From the NCBI RefSeq assembly GCF_001039355.2, contig NW_019775675.1:1-21408 (forward strand): DNA of 21,408 nucleotides, read 5' to 3'. Source of the stretch: Lingula anatina (Eukaryota > Brachiopoda > Lingulata > Lingulida > Lingulidae). How positions within the stretch are numbered: the first letter of the stretch is position 1; the number at the start of each line of letters is the position of its first letter. Under the pieces are notes generated by a model. That model ran no database searches. It had not been told where the DNA came from and saw nothing but the letters and a program-made list of their open reading frames with translations. This document shows positions 1 through 8,800 of the stretch, piece after piece. The position numbers and the translations under genes are program-made.

Positions 1-2022
1 TTTAAAATCATCTTCAGTTAGAGAAGCTCTTTCTTTATTCTAAGTACAGTATTTATCCTTTAAAAAATAAATTTATAAAAAATTTTAAGAGTAAAAAATT
101 TTTACTATTATAGAAATGCCATCATTTATATTTTTTGATATTTTTTAATTTTAATTATAATTTTGTCTTTATAATGCATGCATACATATATGATAATGTT
201 GCACACCTCAAACATCCGTAAATATTATCCCAATCAAAATTTTGAAACTCCGGAACGTATGAAGAACTGCCAATCTCTTCATATCAGTTAATAAAAAATC
301 TCATTCTTTTCTTGGTAACACAAAGGTCAATATTTGATAAAAATAACTTTTACATGACGGGAACAAAGGAAAATCAAGTCCACCCTGAGTAATAATTCAA
401 TTTTCTTATCACACTGATTAGAGAAAATCACATTATGAATATATGACACATTAATTTCCAGTGAATCACAGCTCTCTTTATACCAGTTCTGAAGTCTGGG
501 TTATAATTTAACAGATTGACAAAACCAAACTAATGAATCTGCATCATTCCAATTCAATTTGTGGCCCCTATCTTTTCAAAGGAACTTTTACGTAAGGTAC
601 AGATTGGTTGATCAATAACACTACAAGTATCAGATCATAATGCTAAAATCCCTGATATTGGAATTGAAAATCTACAAATGTCTGAGGGACGATAACATAA
701 TTTCCTCAGAAATAATTCTAGTAATTCTCCACAGAATAATGGCTGCTAATCTTTTTACTGCATAAACCATGTTCAGGGATTATTACTGAGAGCCTCTGGG
801 TCTTCCTCAAGAGAAGACAATTTATACCGCGTAGCCCTCTAAGTGGGTAAGGTTTACCGTCTCAGCAATCTCAGGGTGAGAAGATCTGAGTACAAGTTGC
901 CTTCGACATTAACCCCGAGTAAACATTATATCCTCCACAACATTTCAAAGCATTACTTGGAGTTTCCTTTTAACTCTCTTAACAGACCAAAAACGATCAA
1001 TATCAGCTCAATACAAGTACAAAATTGCAATATTTAGTTTGGAAGCTGACCCTTTCACTGCGACCACAGCTATTTCTACCTCAGTTAATAACCTGTAAGG
1101 ATTAGTGAATATGCAATCAACAGAGCTGTACTCCTATAGTGGCCGCATACTTAAGCTCTATTATGCTGTATATGTCACTGGTAATAGAGGTGGTTACACA
1201 ATAATGGCTTGTCATGTGCCATTGCAACAATACGCATTGAACCACATAACCGATCAGAATGGATGATAAAGGCAGCTCCTCGCTTTCTTCTGGTACTTGT
1301 TGTATACCGTTATTTCCGTTTTCTATCAGCAGAAAACAAAAAGGCTTTTCCTACAACAGTACGTAGTATCTAAGTTTAGATAAATATAAAGAGTATACAG
1401 CTGAAAAGGGAGGGTAGTCTAGAAATTTCCATTTTTTGAATTAAATTTATATATAAAGGGTATAAAATTCACCACAAAAATGGAAAGAACAATGCTGGAC
1501 TTGTCCATGTCAACCGTTTACATTCTATTTTTCATTTGTTTATTGGAGAAAAATAATATTTCTTATCAATCACAAGCAAACTGCAATTTTATTTCTGCAA
1601 AAAAAAAAGTCTTGTTTAAACTTTAAGCTAGAACTTGTCATCAGTCAAAACCTACATACAAGACAAAGACATTATTCCCAATGAAAATTCGGACACAATA
1701 AAAGAACAGCAGTTCAGCTATAATTACTAGTAGATGACCCTAGTCAAGGTAAGAGAGGCTGAAATAGGGAACTTTTTACATTTTTTAAAGGTTGGCTTTT
1801 AAATGCCACTGCTCATCTGAGTGTTGATTATAAACCTAGCAAGGTGTTTCAGGGTCCATTAGACAATTCAGTGGAAAAGGTTCATCCTTTACTGACTGTA
1901 CAATGTTGGGGTATATATAAAGTTCAAGACAATTTCATGTCTCCAAACACGGAAAAATTCACTAAAAGCGAACATATATATAGAAATAAATAAAATTAAA
2001 TTAAATTTAATTAAATATCATT
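1..2022. other. AT-rich non-coding stretch, no gene recognised
   Basis: I see no convincing coding exon, RNA gene or long repeat here. The open frames are short and lack family resemblance. On the minus strand the part nearest 2022 could be the 3' untranslated region of the small membrane protein gene at 2023-2368. Minus-strand AATAAA signals (plus-strand TTTATT) occur near 1540 and 1590. An open stretch on the minus strand at about 1139-1336 follows a pyrimidine-rich AG, but it has no start codon and joins out of frame to that gene. Confidence 0.5.
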
Positions 2023-2368
2023 TTACTGCTTTCGATGATGTACATTTCGTGGCAAAAACACTGGTTTACTATCATCTACTGAAAATACACTCTTTCCAAC
2101 CCAGCGCTGTACTTCACATTGTAACGTTGCTACACGCCAGTATACTGCACTATGAATAGTAAGCAATATTTACGATCGCCGCTTGAACTCCGCAAAGCAA
2201 AACAACAGCAAATCACCCCAAGCAATGTGTTATCTCCAAAAATCAAGATTTGAACATTTTTGAATACTTACATGTTTGTGTCTTCTTGCTTATTCCTTTG
2301 TCTAGTATCAATATAATAATCCAAAAGTACGTGGAAGCAGTAGCGAGGTATTCAAGCACTTGCGCCAT
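2023..2368 (-). CDS. Candidate 50-residue single-pass membrane micropeptide, two exons
   Basis: I do not recognise the family. Exon 1 on the minus strand runs 2368 to 2272 and encodes 32 codons plus one base. The ATG has A at -3 and G at +4, a strong initiation context. The exon stops at a consensus donor, CAT|GTAAGT. Exon 2 runs 2078 to 2023 after an acceptor reading TATTTTCAG. The one-base phase is completed to a Leu codon and the frame ends at TAA. The protein begins MAQVLEYLATAS, has one hydrophobic segment (about residues 8-22, with FWIIILIL) and then a basic, polar tail ending HHRKQ. This suggests a small single-pass membrane protein with a short N-terminus. The intron is 193 bp (2079-2271). 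A CpG-containing, promoter-like stretch lies just upstream of the ATG, in an AT-rich setting. The splice pairing and function are inferred. The acceptor's pyrimidine tract is weak, so exon 2 is less certain than exon 1. Confidence 0.4.
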
Positions 2369-2560
2369 GTTCGCGTTTGATTGATAGCTAGTTCATTTCC
2401 GGGAATGTCGCTTTCAACGATAAGGGCTAACGCGCGTCGTATATTCAGGGCATTGTTGTTAGTTTATTTGCATCAATGCACAAAAATGCAGCAGAGAGGA
2501 CTCCTCAACACGATTGCATCAAGATATCCAAGCAATTGCGAAGGGCGCCACTCACAATCG
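2369..2560 (-). promoter_or_regulatory. Probable promoter and 5' UTR region of the small membrane protein gene
   Basis: This stretch is richer in G+C and CpG (for example GCGCGTCG near 2433) than the sequence on either side. It contains TTCCGGGAA at 2397-2405, which holds ETS-type GGAA cores on both strands and also fits a STAT TTC-N3-GAA pattern. It lies directly 5' of the minus-strand ATG at 2368. A 71-codon plus-strand open frame (2381-2596) crosses it; I treat that as incidental, but a bidirectional promoter cannot be excluded. Confidence 0.3.
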
Positions 2561-2708
2561 GGAATTATACTCCCTCGTTTAATATTACTATTTTGAAAGA
2601 GTTAATTAGTTAGTTGTATCCCCCCATATATTATATTACACTAACAAAAGAAGACATTATATATTTTTTTCTTATATATTTTTTTCTATTTTTTCCGATA
2701 CGTACTTC

Positions 2709-3096
2709 AAGATACATATGAACCGAGCGTCAATGGGGCATGAATTCCCAGTTATGCATATAAATCACTTATACTAGTCTCTTGTGCCTCTCAAATAAGT
2801 TCTACATGCCAAAGGATAAACCAAATAAATCACTCGATCAACAATAAAAGAGCAGTAAACTGCTCCTTTCTTTAAATTTTTGGCCCTAAATTTAACCTAC
2901 TTAGGCCTACCTGTTTTATTATTGGCCCCATTGATATACAGCTTAGAAAGGTAGCAGAAAAATCCGTTCAAATCTCATTTTTGAGGTAATATCAAACAAT
3001 GTCTTTTGGTAATTATCTTAGTTATACTATATGAAACTATATGCTGGCATTTGGTTGGCCTTTGTGACAAAAAAATTAACTTCATATGCATTTTAA
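2709..3096 (-). repeat. Dispersed 388-bp repeat, copy 1
   Basis: The reverse complement matches 17680-18067 and 18588-18975 over the full length. Shared landmarks are a left end near TTTAAAATGCATATGAAG, a block with GCCAGCATATAG, an AAATTTAAAGAAAGGAGCAG block, a GATCGAGTGATTTAT block, and a right end CGGTTCATATGTA. The copies are clearly diverged, so the family is old. No transposase or reverse transcriptase is seen. A 105-codon minus-strand frame (2975-3292) overlaps it and extends beyond it. Because that frame is not preserved in the other two copies, I do not call it a gene. Confidence 0.8.
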
Positions 3097-3389
3097 AGCA
3101 AAGTCTAATACATTTGCATATGTCAGTTACTCGAAGGGCATTAAAAACGATTTTATAAACGTTCAAAGTCAATAGAGGGAGATTTTTTCGACACTTGAAC
3201 GTATCTATACAGTCACTGATTACGAATAGGAGTTCCTCCCTTTGAATCTCAACACACCCACGAATCATTTCCCGCGTACCTTCTTGTAACACATGTCTCC
3301 CTCAATGATCAGACTTTGTGCTGATAATAATATTCTACAAGTAAATTAATTAATTATTATTATTATTATTATTATTTATTTTATATATT

Positions 3390-3420
<31 letters not shown>

Positions 3421-3600
3421 TTTTACAGAAATTATTACTATACAAAGTACTGAAAATTGCGCAGAATTAAACAGATGAATCATACATTCTTTCTTTTTGA
3501 AACTTTAGTAAATATAAAATTTCGTACAAAGAATCTTGTGAGAGATTTGTGGCACTCGTATATTAGGCAGCTGATTCAAAGCAACATAGTATAAAAAGCC
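3097..3600. other. Non-coding gap with ATT and TTTA microsatellites
   Basis: No gene is seen. A run of ATT/TTA repeats occupies about 3353-3376 and a TTTA tetranucleotide tract about 3384-3424. The sequence then leads into the left edge of the U2 array. Confidence 0.7.
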
Positions 3601-3668
3601 TATGAAACTGACATTTGGTAATGGGGAGGGGGGGGGGATTGTCAGGACCTTGCTCTACCCCTGCCCCT
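3601..3668 (+). pseudogene. Degenerate U2 snRNA fragment at the left edge of the array
   Basis: This aligns with about nucleotides 90-145 of the full U2 copies: the bases before the Sm site, a damaged Sm site (ACATTTGG instead of GATTTTTGG), and stem III (TCAGGACCTTGCTCTACCCC). The G-run of stem III has expanded. The 5' two thirds of U2 and stem IV are missing, and the sequence jumps directly into spacer. It cannot give a functional RNA and is best read as an array-edge relic from unequal recombination. Confidence 0.7.
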
Positions 3669-4199
3669 TACTATAACCCTCGACTATTATGTCGAACCGC
3701 CGTCGTTTATTATCTGTCTATGACGCCATCCAAGTTTGCTCCAATAGGCTGTCAGAGAAGCACGAAATGCACGTAAGCCTGCTTTTCAGCAACGGAACGC
3801 AAGCAAAAACTTCTCGAAAATGCTTCCACCTGTGGGATAAATTCAAACGCGACCGAATTGCGCACAGACCGCAGTCGCTTAAACTAACGCAAACCATCTC
3901 CGAAATCTTCTGCACCGTCCTATTGACAAACAGCGTCTCCAAGTTACGCAGTGACACATCAGACTATTATGTCGAAACGACGTCGTGAACTATCTGAATG
4001 TGACGCCATCCAGTTTTTCTCCAATAGGCTGTCAGAGAAGCACGAAATGTCCCGTGCCACGCAGAAATCGGATAAACTGGGGATTTAAGAACTGAAAGTG
4101 CAGCTCGTCACAACTTTCTTCGGGATCAAAATAATTGCCGTAAAGCGATATTGCAATGACGCAGTCGAATACACTTCAGTTAACGAAGCAGAAGAATAT

Positions 4200-4296
4200 A
4201 CGAAGCTGGCGATGTTGAAAAACTAAACACGACATCCAAGTCATCAAGGCGGTTGAGATTTACAGGTCGACACCACTTCACTAGCCGTTAGTGGGC
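4200..4296 (+). promoter_or_regulatory. U2 copy 1 proximal promoter block
   Basis: About 97 bp upstream of the RNA start are nearly identical in all four copies, from CGAAGCTGGCGATG to GTTAGTGGGC. No TATA box is seen, as expected for Pol II snRNA genes. The expected proximal sequence element at about -60 to -44 falls on 4237-4253 (CCAAGTCATCAAGG core). I assign it by position, not by matching a species-specific consensus. Confidence 0.55.
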
Positions 4297-4487
4297 ATCG
4301 CTTCTCGGCCTTCTGGCTAAGATCAAAGTGTAGTATCTGTTCTTATCAGCTTAATATCTGATACGTCTCCTACAGGAAACTTCGATATTAAACTGATTTT
4401 TGGAACTGGGCGGGGCGTCAGGAGCTTGCTCCACCCCTGCCACGGGTTGGCCTGGTATTGCAGTACTTCCAGGATCGGCCCACTCCC
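4297..4487 (+). ncRNA. U2 spliceosomal snRNA, copy 1
   Basis: U2 snRNA pairs with the intron branch site and with U6 in the spliceosome. At 191 nt this is close to the usual length (187 in human). It begins ATCGCTTCTCGGCC and carries the branch-point recognition sequence GTAGTA in its usual context, the Sm site GATTTTTGG, stem III (GGAGCTTGCTCC) and stem IV (CCTGGTATTGCAGTAC). Differences from copies 2 and 4 include TTCTGG for TTTTGG in the stem I loop, GGAAAC for GGGGAC, and CAGTACTTCC for CAGTATCTCC. None hits the branch or Sm motifs, so it may be functional. Confidence 0.95.
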
Positions 4488-4495
4488 TCCGGGGA

Positions 4496-4520
4496 GTCGC
4501 ATAAATTTAAAAAATAAGGA
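4496..4520 (+). promoter_or_regulatory. Candidate 3' box for U2 processing
   Basis: A short A-rich segment starting GTCGCATAAA lies 9-33 nt after the U2 end and is kept after all four copies (from about 5925, 6777 and 7769). Position and composition fit the snRNA 3' box used by the Integrator complex. The match to the vertebrate consensus is only partial. Confidence 0.3.
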
Positions 4521-4856
4521 CTCTCCTCAGTCTACTCACAAAGTCATGTTAAACAAAAAATAAACTAACAACTCTCCCTTCTTGATACAATCTAGGCATA
4601 CTCACACAGATATTTGCTTGGATACGACATGCTCAATTTATGTTGCAGCGTACAGCAAGCAAAAACTCCTCGAAAATGCCTCCACCTGTGGCATGAATTC
4701 AAACGCGACCGAATGGCGCACAGACAGCAGTCGCTTAAACTAAGGAAAACCATCTCCGAAATCTTCTGCACCGTCCTATTGACAAACAGCGTCTCCAAGT
4801 TACGCAGTGACACATCAGACTATTATGTCGAAACGACGTCGTTCATTATCTGTCTG

Positions 4857-4881
4857 TGACGCCATCCAGTTTTTCTCCAAT
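4857..4881 (+). promoter_or_regulatory. Conserved TGACG-CCAAT module in the U2 spacer
   Basis: TGACG and CCAAT occur about 20 bp apart in every spacer: 3721/3741, 4001/4021, 4857/4877, 6285/6305 and 7137/7157. Just upstream is the palindrome ACGACGTCGT in most copies (7113-7122 in the last; altered in the one near 6260). Such CREB/NF-Y-like sites could form a distal enhancer for U2. Repeat homogenisation could also explain the conservation. Confidence 0.3.
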
Positions 4882-5040
4882 AGGCTGTCAGAGAAGCACG
4901 AAATGCAAGTAAGCCTGCTTTTCAGCAACGGAACGATATCCGGCGGGTACGGACGGGCTTCGCATCTCTTCAAACTTGGAATTGTGTTCGTTAACAATGC
5001 AGTGCATCGGCTGTGATCCATACGATCGGTCGAAATGGGG

Positions 5041-5107
5041 CTTTTGCGAACGTCCCGTGCCACGCAGAAATCGGATAATTGGGGATGTAAGAACTGAAAA
5101 TGCAGTT
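5041..5107 (+). repeat. Left copy of the spacer segment flanking the retroelement fragment
   Basis: This segment, starting CTTTTGCGAACGTCCCGTG, recurs at 5469-5536 on the other side of the insert. The two copies differ at several positions (GCCACGC versus GTCTCGC; GATGTAAG versus GATTTAAG). It is therefore not a fresh target-site duplication. It ends at the N at 5108. Confidence 0.7.
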
Positions 5108-5108
5108 N

Positions 5109-5468
5109 AAGCAGTGATTTTTCTATTTCTTGAGTAGGCCTACCAGAGGTGTAGATTGCAAGGTCTAGCAGGCAATGGTCAGATAAATAATCAATAGGTA
5201 AAACTGTTAAATACATGATTTTTCTCAGCAGTCTATCACTTACAATAGCATAATCAACAGCACTGCACCCTTGCCTATTGTAACATGTGGGATACCCAAG
5301 TGAATTTCCTTTGACTCTACCATTCAATATTCTTAAGTTGCTATTCATACATAGTTCAAGCAAGGCTTTTCCTTGGCGGTTGACTACTGTATCTACATTG
5401 TTTCTTTTTTGTAAAAAACTATTTGTGGTGTAACTATCAGCCACTGGTATACCAAATGTATTATCAGA
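5109..5468 (-). mobile_element. Non-LTR retrotransposon fragment: C-terminal part of the AP-type endonuclease domain
   Basis: About 119 codons are open on the minus strand from 5468 to 5111. They contain GCSAVDYAIVSD followed by DYLSDHC, matching the end of the exonuclease-endonuclease-phosphatase fold, where an Asp-containing AxDYxIVS strand and the SDH histidine are characteristic. Before that is an LLELC-N-LRILNGR segment typical of these elements. In a complete element this domain nicks target DNA and is followed by reverse transcriptase. Neither the N-terminal half of the endonuclease nor any reverse transcriptase is present. The fragment begins next to an N at 5108, and the longer frame that continues to 4815 is only spacer read-through. 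It is a dead fragment embedded in the U2 array. Confidence 0.75.
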
Positions 5469-5536
5469 CTTTTGCGAACGTCCCGTGTCTCGCAGAAATC
5501 GGATAAACTGGGGATTTAAGAACTGAAAATGCAGCT
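5469..5536 (+). repeat. Right copy of the spacer segment flanking the retroelement fragment
   Basis: Partner of 5041-5107. It continues without a break into the normal promoter-proximal block of U2 copy 2, so this side looks like the original spacer. Confidence 0.7.
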
Positions 5537-5628
5537 CGTCACAACTTTCTTCGGGATCAAAATCATTGCCGTAAAGCGATATTGCAATGACGCAGTCGAA
5601 TACTTCAGTTAACGAACAAGACGAATAT

Positions 5629-5725
5629 ACGAAGCTGGCGATGTTGAAAAACTAAACACGATATCCAAGTCATCAAGGCGGTTGAGATTTACAGGTCGAC
5701 ATCACTTCACTAGCCGTTAGAGGGC
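5629..5725 (+). promoter_or_regulatory. U2 copy 2 proximal promoter block
   Basis: Nearly identical to the block before copy 1. It has GAGGGC where copies 1, 3 and 4 have GTGGGC immediately before the RNA start. Confidence 0.5.
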
Positions 5726-5916
5726 ATCGCTTCTCGGCCTTTTGGCTAAGATCAAAGTGTAGTATCTGTTCTTATCAGCTTAATATCTGATACGTCTCCT
5801 ACAGGGGACTTCGATATTAAACTGATTTTTGGAACTGGGCGGGGCGTCAGGAGCTTGCTCCACCCCTGCCACGGGTTGGCCTGGTATTGCAGTATCTCCA
5901 GGATCGGCCCACTCCC
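5726..5916 (+). ncRNA. U2 spliceosomal snRNA, copy 2
   Basis: 191 nt. It matches the array consensus throughout: intact stem I with the CCTTTTGG loop, branch-recognition GTAGTA, GTCTCCTACAGGGGAC, Sm site GATTTTTGG, fully paired stem III (GGCGGGG with CCCCTGCC) and stem IV. With copy 4 it is the best candidate for an expressed gene. The retroelement fragment lies more than 250 bp upstream and does not touch the proximal block. Confidence 0.97.
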
Positions 5917-6481
5917 TCCGGGTAGTCGCATAAATTTTAAAAAATAACAACTCTCCTCAGTCTACTCACAAAGTCATGTTAAAAATATAATTAACTAACA
6001 ACTCTCCCTTCTTGATACGATATAGGCAAACTCACACAGATATTTGCTTGGATACGACAATGCGCAATGCATGAAGCGTACAGCAAGCAAAAACTCCTCG
6101 AAAATGCCTCCACCTGTGGGATAAATTCAAACGCGACCGAATTGCGCACAGACCGCAGTCCCTTAAACTAACGCAAACCATCTCCGAAATCTTCTGCACC
6201 GTCCTATTGACAAACAGCGTCTTCAAGTTACGCGGTGACACATCAGACTATTATGTCAAAACTACGTCGTGCATTATCTGTCTGTGACGCCATCCAAGTT
6301 TGCTCCAATAGGCTGTCAGAGAAGCACGAAATGTCCCGTGCCACGCAGAAATCGGATAAATTGGGGATTTAAGAACTGAAGATGCAGTTCGTCACAACTT
6401 TCTTCTGGATCAAAATCATTGCCTTAAAGCTATATTGCAATGACGCAGTCGAATACTTCAGTTAACGAACAAGACGAATAT

Positions 6482-6578
6482 ACGAAGCTGGCGATGTTGA
6501 AAAACTAAACACGATATCCAAGTCATCAAGGCGGTTGAGATTTACAGGTCGACATCACTTCACTAGCCGTTAGTGGGC
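6482..6578 (+). promoter_or_regulatory. U2 copy 3 proximal promoter block
   Basis: Intact and almost identical to the other copies, although the RNA that follows has several damaging changes. Confidence 0.5.
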
Positions 6579-6768
6579 ATCGCTTCTCGGCCTTATGGCT
6601 AAGATCAAAGTGTAGTATCTGTTCTTATCAGCTTAATATCTGATACGTCTCCTACAGGGGACTTCGATTTAAACTGATTTTTGGAACTGGGAAGGGCGTC
6701 AGGAGCTTGCTCCACTCAAGCCACGGGTTGGCCTGGTATTGCAGTATCTCCAGGATCGGCCCACTCCC
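6579..6768 (+). ncRNA. U2 spliceosomal snRNA, copy 3, divergent and possibly a pseudogene
   Basis: 190 nt. The branch-recognition GTAGTA and Sm site are intact. It has a stem I loop change (CTTATGG for CTTTTGG), a 1-base deletion (GATTTAAAC for GATATTAAAC), and clustered stem III changes: GGGAAGGG for GGGCGGGG on one arm and CACTCAAGCC for CACCCCTGCC on the other. By hand folding these give A-A and A-G mismatches, not compensatory pairs. The copy is either drifting to a pseudogene or a variant gene. Its upstream block is intact, so it could still be transcribed. Confidence 0.85.
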
Positions 6769-7472
6769 TCCCGGGAGTCGCATAAAATTTAAAAAATAAC
6801 AACTCTCTTCAGTCTACTCACAAAATCATGTTAAACATAAAATTAACTAACAACTCTCCCTTCTTGATACGATATAGGCAAACTCACACAGATATTTGCT
6901 TGGATACGACAATGCGCAATGCATGAAGCGTACAGCAAGCAAAAACTCCTCGAAAATGCCTCCACCTGTGGGATAAATTCAAACGCGACCGAATTGCGCA
7001 CAGACCGCAGTCGCTTAAACTAACGCAAACCATCTCCGAAATCTTCTGCACCGTCCTTTTGACAAACAACACCTCCAAGTTACGCGGTGACACATCAGAC
7101 TATTATGTCGAAACGACGTCGTGCATTATCTGTCTGTGACGCCATCCAAGTTTGTTCCAATAGGCTGTCAGAGAAGCACGAAATGCACGTAAGCCTGCTT
7201 TTCAGCAACGGAACGTTATCTGGCGAGTACGGACGGGCTTCGCCTCTCTTCAAACTTGGAATAGTGTTCGCTAACAATGCAGTGAATCGGCTGTGATCCA
7301 TACGATGGGGCGAAATGGCGCTTTTTGCGAACGTCCCGTGCCTCGCTGAAATCGGATAAATAGAGGATTTAAGAACTGAAAATGCAGCTCGTCACAACTT
7401 TTAAAATCATTGCCATAAAGCAATATTGCAATGAGGCAGTCGAATAGTTCAGTTAACGAACCAGACGAATAT

Positions 7473-7569
7473 ATGAAGCTGGCGATGTTGAAAAACTAAA
7501 CACGATATCCAAGTCATCAAGGCGGTTGAGATTTATAGGTCGACATCACTTCACTAGCCGTTAGTGGGC
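7473..7569 (+). promoter_or_regulatory. U2 copy 4 proximal promoter block
   Basis: Same block as before the other copies, with ATTTATAGG for ATTTACAGG. The segment further upstream (about 7390-7450) has a short deletion relative to other units. Confidence 0.5.
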
Positions 7570-7760
7570 ATCGCTTCTCGGCCTTTTGGCTAAGATTAAA
7601 GTGTAGTATCTGTTCTTATCAGCTTAATATCTGATACGTCTCCTACAGGGGACTTCGATATTAAACTGATTTTTGGAACTGGGCGGGGCGTCAGGAGCTT
7701 GCTCCACCCCTGCCACGGGTTGGCCTGGTATTGCAGTATCTCCAGGATCGGCCCACTCCT
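7570..7760 (+). ncRNA. U2 spliceosomal snRNA, copy 4
   Basis: 191 nt and near-consensus. Stem III, stem IV and the Sm site are intact. Two changes are visible: GATTAAAG for GATCAAAG just before the branch-recognition region, in the part of U2 that pairs with U6, and a final CTCCT where other copies have CTCCC. It is the last unit on the right, and the sequence after about 7790 is unrelated to the array. Confidence 0.95.
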
Positions 7761-8318
7761 TCCGGGGAGTCGTATAAAATTAGATTAATGACGAGCATCT
7801 TATGCTTACTCACTACTTACGTTTTATCACATATTTCATAATTTTACTATTTAAAGTGACTGATTGCTTTTATTATTATTATTATTAGTTGTAGTATTAT
7901 TTTAATTTGTTTTATATTGAGGGGTGTCCTTTAGTGTTAATCTGTTGAGCATTATTTTGTGGTTTATTATACACGTAGTTATTTTATGTTCGTTTGAATT
8001 AGTCGCAATCAGATTAACAGGCTAACACGCCTCCTTTTGTTTCAAACGCACTGGGTTAATAAGCAGATTTTCTTTAATTAACTTAACGCCATGGGGAGGC
8101 GTAGTCATCTTTTTTTTTATTATTATTGCGTTCAACGAGAGTCCCAATGAAGTTGTTGTTTACCAGGTAGAAGGATCTATTTAATGAGAACGCACCCCAC
8201 CTTCACCTGTAATATGAATCCCACTGTATTCAGTGTGAAAGCGCTGAAATATTTTACCCATTGAAGGTAAGGTTGCGCCAGATTTTAAGTTTTAGATGAA
8301 TCATGATCATGCAGGCCC

Positions 8319-8470
8319 GTAGCCAGGGGGGTTTGGGGGGGTTCGAAAGAACCGCCCCTTTGGCTAAAAAGGTCCACTCTGGGTAAAATTTCATCTAGGT
8401 ACATGAAGTTTTTATGGGAAAAGGTCCACTTTTTCAGAAAAAGAACCCCCCTTTTGAAATTGCTGGCTAC
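8319..8470. repeat. Short MITE-like repeat with GTAGCCAG/CTGGCTAC ends
   Basis: It starts CCCGTAGCCAGGGGGG and closes with the inverted complement CTGGCTAC (8463-8470). Inside are C- and G-runs and two copies of an AAAAGGTCCACT motif. Elements starting GTAGCCAGGGGG are, to my knowledge, common in marine invertebrate genomes. No coding capacity is seen. Confidence 0.5.
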
Positions 8471-8788
8471 TTCATTGCATCATTCAGTGCGTATTGTGCG
8501 TATTGTTATTCTAATACACTGTACTTATGCCTTGGATAACGAGGGAAATGGATGCCTTTTGCGTATATTCCTGTTTAACAACTTCGCTGGAATAAGCTCC
8601 ATGTACAAGGGAAGAAAGAATGGGCAAACAAATAAAATGTATCCAAATGTATTTTACTCATTAATGTAGTCACGCTGAATTTAAAAAAAACCCAAGAAGT
8701 CACCTGTCGTTTTCTGTTGGAATCCCCTGTTGGAATCCCCTGTTCTATTTTTAGGTTCAGGGAATTGTAACCTACATGTAAACATCAG

Positions 8789-8800
8789 CACGTGCACGTG
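8789..8800. promoter_or_regulatory. Double E-box CACGTGCACGTG
   Basis: Two abutting CACGTG palindromes, the site bound by bHLH-leucine-zipper factors such as USF, MYC/MAX or MITF/TFE. It lies about 560 bp upstream of the splice donor proposed as the end of a non-coding first exon. Confidence 0.3.

Larger units (their letters stand above)
3601..7790 (+). repeat. U2 snRNA tandem array with heterogeneous spacers
   Basis: Four full U2 genes lie in the same direction. Start-to-start distances are 1429, 853 and 991 bp. Each unit has the U2 RNA, an AT-rich post-U2 segment, a spacer block with TGACG and CCAAT motifs, and a promoter-proximal block. The 853-bp unit lacks about 140 bp that is present in the 991-bp unit, between GAAGCACGAAATG and TCCCGTGCC. 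The 1429-bp unit has the long form plus a retroelement fragment and a repeated flank. The leftmost partial unit (3601-4296) is rearranged: two copies of the TGACG/CCAAT block (about 3682-3801 and 3965-4050) sit either side of a post-U2 block, with no U2 between them. The array ends at about 7790, where spacer similarity stops. Confidence 0.9.

Noticed and set aside
843-1037. 64-codon plus-strand open frame
   Set aside because: No recognisable domain, weak start context, AT-rich surroundings and no splice-site support.
1139-1336. Open minus-strand stretch of about 66 codons after a pyrimidine-rich acceptor
   Set aside because: Joining it to the micropeptide's first exon creates an immediate stop codon, and it has no start of its own. 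It may be chance.
2970-2985. GTTCAAATC resembling a Pol III B box in repeat copy 1
   Set aside because: The other copies do not keep it (ATTCAAATA, GTTCAAACA), and no A box is seen at the right distance.
2975-3292. 105-codon minus-strand open frame
   Set aside because: It overlaps the 388-bp repeat, and the frame is not preserved in the two other copies.
4815-5444. 209-codon minus-strand frame as one gene
   Set aside because: Only the part from 5111 upward is retroelement-like. The rest is U2 spacer read through an ambiguous base, so the fusion is accidental.
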